From the NCBI RefSeq assembly GCF_006546655.1, contig NZ_VIAQ01000017.1, positions 1 through 64,000 of the forward strand: a stretch of DNA of 64,000 bases, read 5' to 3'. The position numbers and the translations under genes were made by a program. Source of the DNA: Methanolobus vulcani (GTDB lineage Archaea; Halobacteriota; Methanosarcinia; Methanosarcinales; Methanosarcinaceae). The notes under the pieces were generated by a model. It saw only the letters and a program-made list of their open reading frames with translations. It was not told the DNA's origin and did no database searches. Of the stretch, positions 62,988 to 64,000 are shown one piece after another (the stretch's first letter is position 1; the number at the start of each line of letters is the position of its first letter).

Positions 62988-64000
62988 TTATCCCTCAACC
63001 TGCTTTCTTAAACTCTTAGCCTTTGCCGAAATATCACGCTTAGAATAAGCCCCGGCTATCATTTCAACAGCCTCAAGGTTGCGCACCACATTGTCAAGAT
63101 ATCCAAGCACATCACCCGGATAAGCCGTAACGCCATAAAGGTGCTCAAGCTTCCTTACAATACCCTCTGGCTCATATCCTTCCGCTCTGATAGAAATTAT
63201 CTTCTCAGAGAACTTACGTTCTGCACAGCCACAATATGGAGAATCGCGGCAATTACAGGTCAAAAAATCAGCCGCAAACTCGAATAACTGGTCACGCAAG
63301 GTAATATCCAGTTTATCCATATTCTCCCCTTCAAAAAGAATATCCAGAGAAGCGCCCTGGAACACCCTTGAAGGAAGATTTACATTCAGAGCCGAAGAAA
63401 TACGATTAGCATACTTGTAATAGACCGAATCAAAGAATTCAAGATTAGAAACCGTAACGATCGGATCCTGTTCCACAAGAACAGAATCGCGTATGAGAAA
63501 TGCCTTTGAAACTGACAGGAAATGTCCTGCTGCTATCTTACCAAATTTAGTGAGAGATACAAAATCTCCTTTTTTATGAATGAACTTATTCTTGGCAAGC
63601 TTTTCAAGCAGGTAATTGACATTAAAATCTGCCAGCATAGATGAATGAATTTTTTCCAGGTCTTTCTTTGAAGAAGTCACAGCAACCGAAGCAAGAACTT
63701 CCTCTAGCTGTTCGTCTTCCCCATACTCAACTTTAGTATGCTCCATCTCACCTTTAAGCAATTTCAGGGCAACAGCATCCTCTGTATCACCCTTATCACC
63801 TGAATACTTCTTATTCGGAACAGACAGTAGCACAACCTGACCACGGTCGTGGTAATCCGGCCTTCCTGCACGTCCAAGCATCTGGAGGAAGTCCTGCATA
63901 GTGAGCCACTCAATACCCATTGCAAGAGATTCAAATATAACCTGTGAAGCAGGGAAATCAACACCGGCAGCAAGTGCGGCGGTTGTAACCACAACAGGTA
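62988..64000 (-). CDS. Archaeal Ski2-like helicase (COG1202 type), C-terminal part
   Basis: This is the C-terminal part of a superfamily II helicase; the gene continues beyond the window. Motifs V and VI (TTAALAAGVDFPA, QDFLQMLGRAGRPDYHDRG) are seen, followed by an extended C-terminal domain with a cysteine cluster (CNCRDSPYCGCAERKF) that may bind zinc. This fits the archaea-specific COG1202 helicases with a DUF5814-like tail rather than Hel308. The frame is open to base 64000. Confidence 0.85.
   Translation of the reverse strand, partial: PVVVTTAALAAGVDFPASQVIFESLAMGIEWLTMQDFLQMLGRAGRPDYHDRGQVVLLSVPNKKYSGDKGDTEDAVALKLLKGEMEHTKVEYGEDEQLEEVLASVAVTSSKKDLEKIHSSMLADFNVNYLLEKLAKNKFIHKKGDFVSLTKFGKIAAGHFLSVSKAFLIRDSVLVEQDPIVTVSNLEFFDSVYYKYANRISSALNVNLPSRVFQGASLDILFEGENMDKLDITLRDQLFEFAADFLTCNCRDSPYCGCAERKFSEKIISIRAEGYEPEGIVRKLEHLYGVTAYPGDVLGYLDNVVRNLEAVEMIAGAYSKRDISAKAKSLRKQVEG

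Overview
This window is chromosomal DNA from a methanogenic archaeon, most likely a member of the Methanosarcinaceae. The evidence is a vhtGACD-type methanophenazine-linked [NiFe] hydrogenase operon with its own cytochrome b, plus archaeal FEN-1, Lsm and PEP synthase, a tRNA-Glu, an archaeosortase-type (PGF-CTERM) surface protein, A/T-rich intergenic DNA and many promoters that look leaderless. The genus is not certain. Several genes belong to bacterial-type families (RsgA, LrgAB, a PAS-rich histidine kinase, MarR/MFS), as is common in this family.

Positions 1-13.7 kb form a periplasmic hydrogenase region. It holds hypF, a Tat export locus with two divergent tatC genes and two tatA genes, hypCDABE on the minus strand, and vhtGACD on the plus strand. 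The VhtG small subunit carries a twin-arginine signal, so the Tat locus and the hydrogenase fit together functionally. The maturation protease vhtD has no ATG, GTG or TTG start for its conserved N-terminus; ACG sits where the start is expected.

Positions 13.7-17 kb hold three paralogous winged-helix regulators, a DHFR-like reductase and an Rrf2 regulator with matching inverted repeats. Two of the winged-helix genes lie in duplicated cistrons, each with a conserved upstream small ORF and a conserved hairpin terminator.

Positions 17-27 kb hold an acetolactate synthase-like gene, a PGF-CTERM transglutaminase-like protein, a TPR lipoprotein, a PAS histidine kinase bracketed by two copies of a DUF4386-like gene (one broken by TAG), and rsgA. 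The most striking signal in the window is here. Upstream of the acetolactate synthase gene is a leaderless 22-codon ORF with five consecutive valine codons, running into a terminator-like hairpin with a U-tract. This looks like a ribosome-mediated attenuator of the ilvB-leader kind. A second diverged copy, with reading frame, promoter and hairpin conserved, lies at 22.7-22.85 kb.

Positions 27-44.7 kb are accessory: a frameshifted beta-helix lipoprotein, two coupled mini-ORFs, a methyltransferase, an HPt/receiver pair, an HTH domain fused to an acyl-CoA synthetase, a NosD-like surface protein, a MarR-MFS efflux pair with overlapping palindromic operators, an ABC export cluster, a truncated MFS copy, an FAD oxidoreductase and FEN-1.

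Positions 44.7-53.7 kb hold ppsA, a 66-bp tandem repeat with hairpins, several small proteins (PLDc_N-like, zinc ribbon), lrgAB, a DEAD-box helicase, tRNA-Glu and Lsm.

Positions 54-62.2 kb hold a seven-gene operon: methyltransferase, nikABCDE-type transporter, second methyltransferase. It is bracketed by inverted copies of a ~145-bp structured element and lies next to a NikR-like regulator that lacks two of the four nickel ligands. It is a candidate metal or metallophore uptake system. The window ends with a DUF3467 protein and the C-terminal part of an archaeal Ski2-like helicase cut by the edge.
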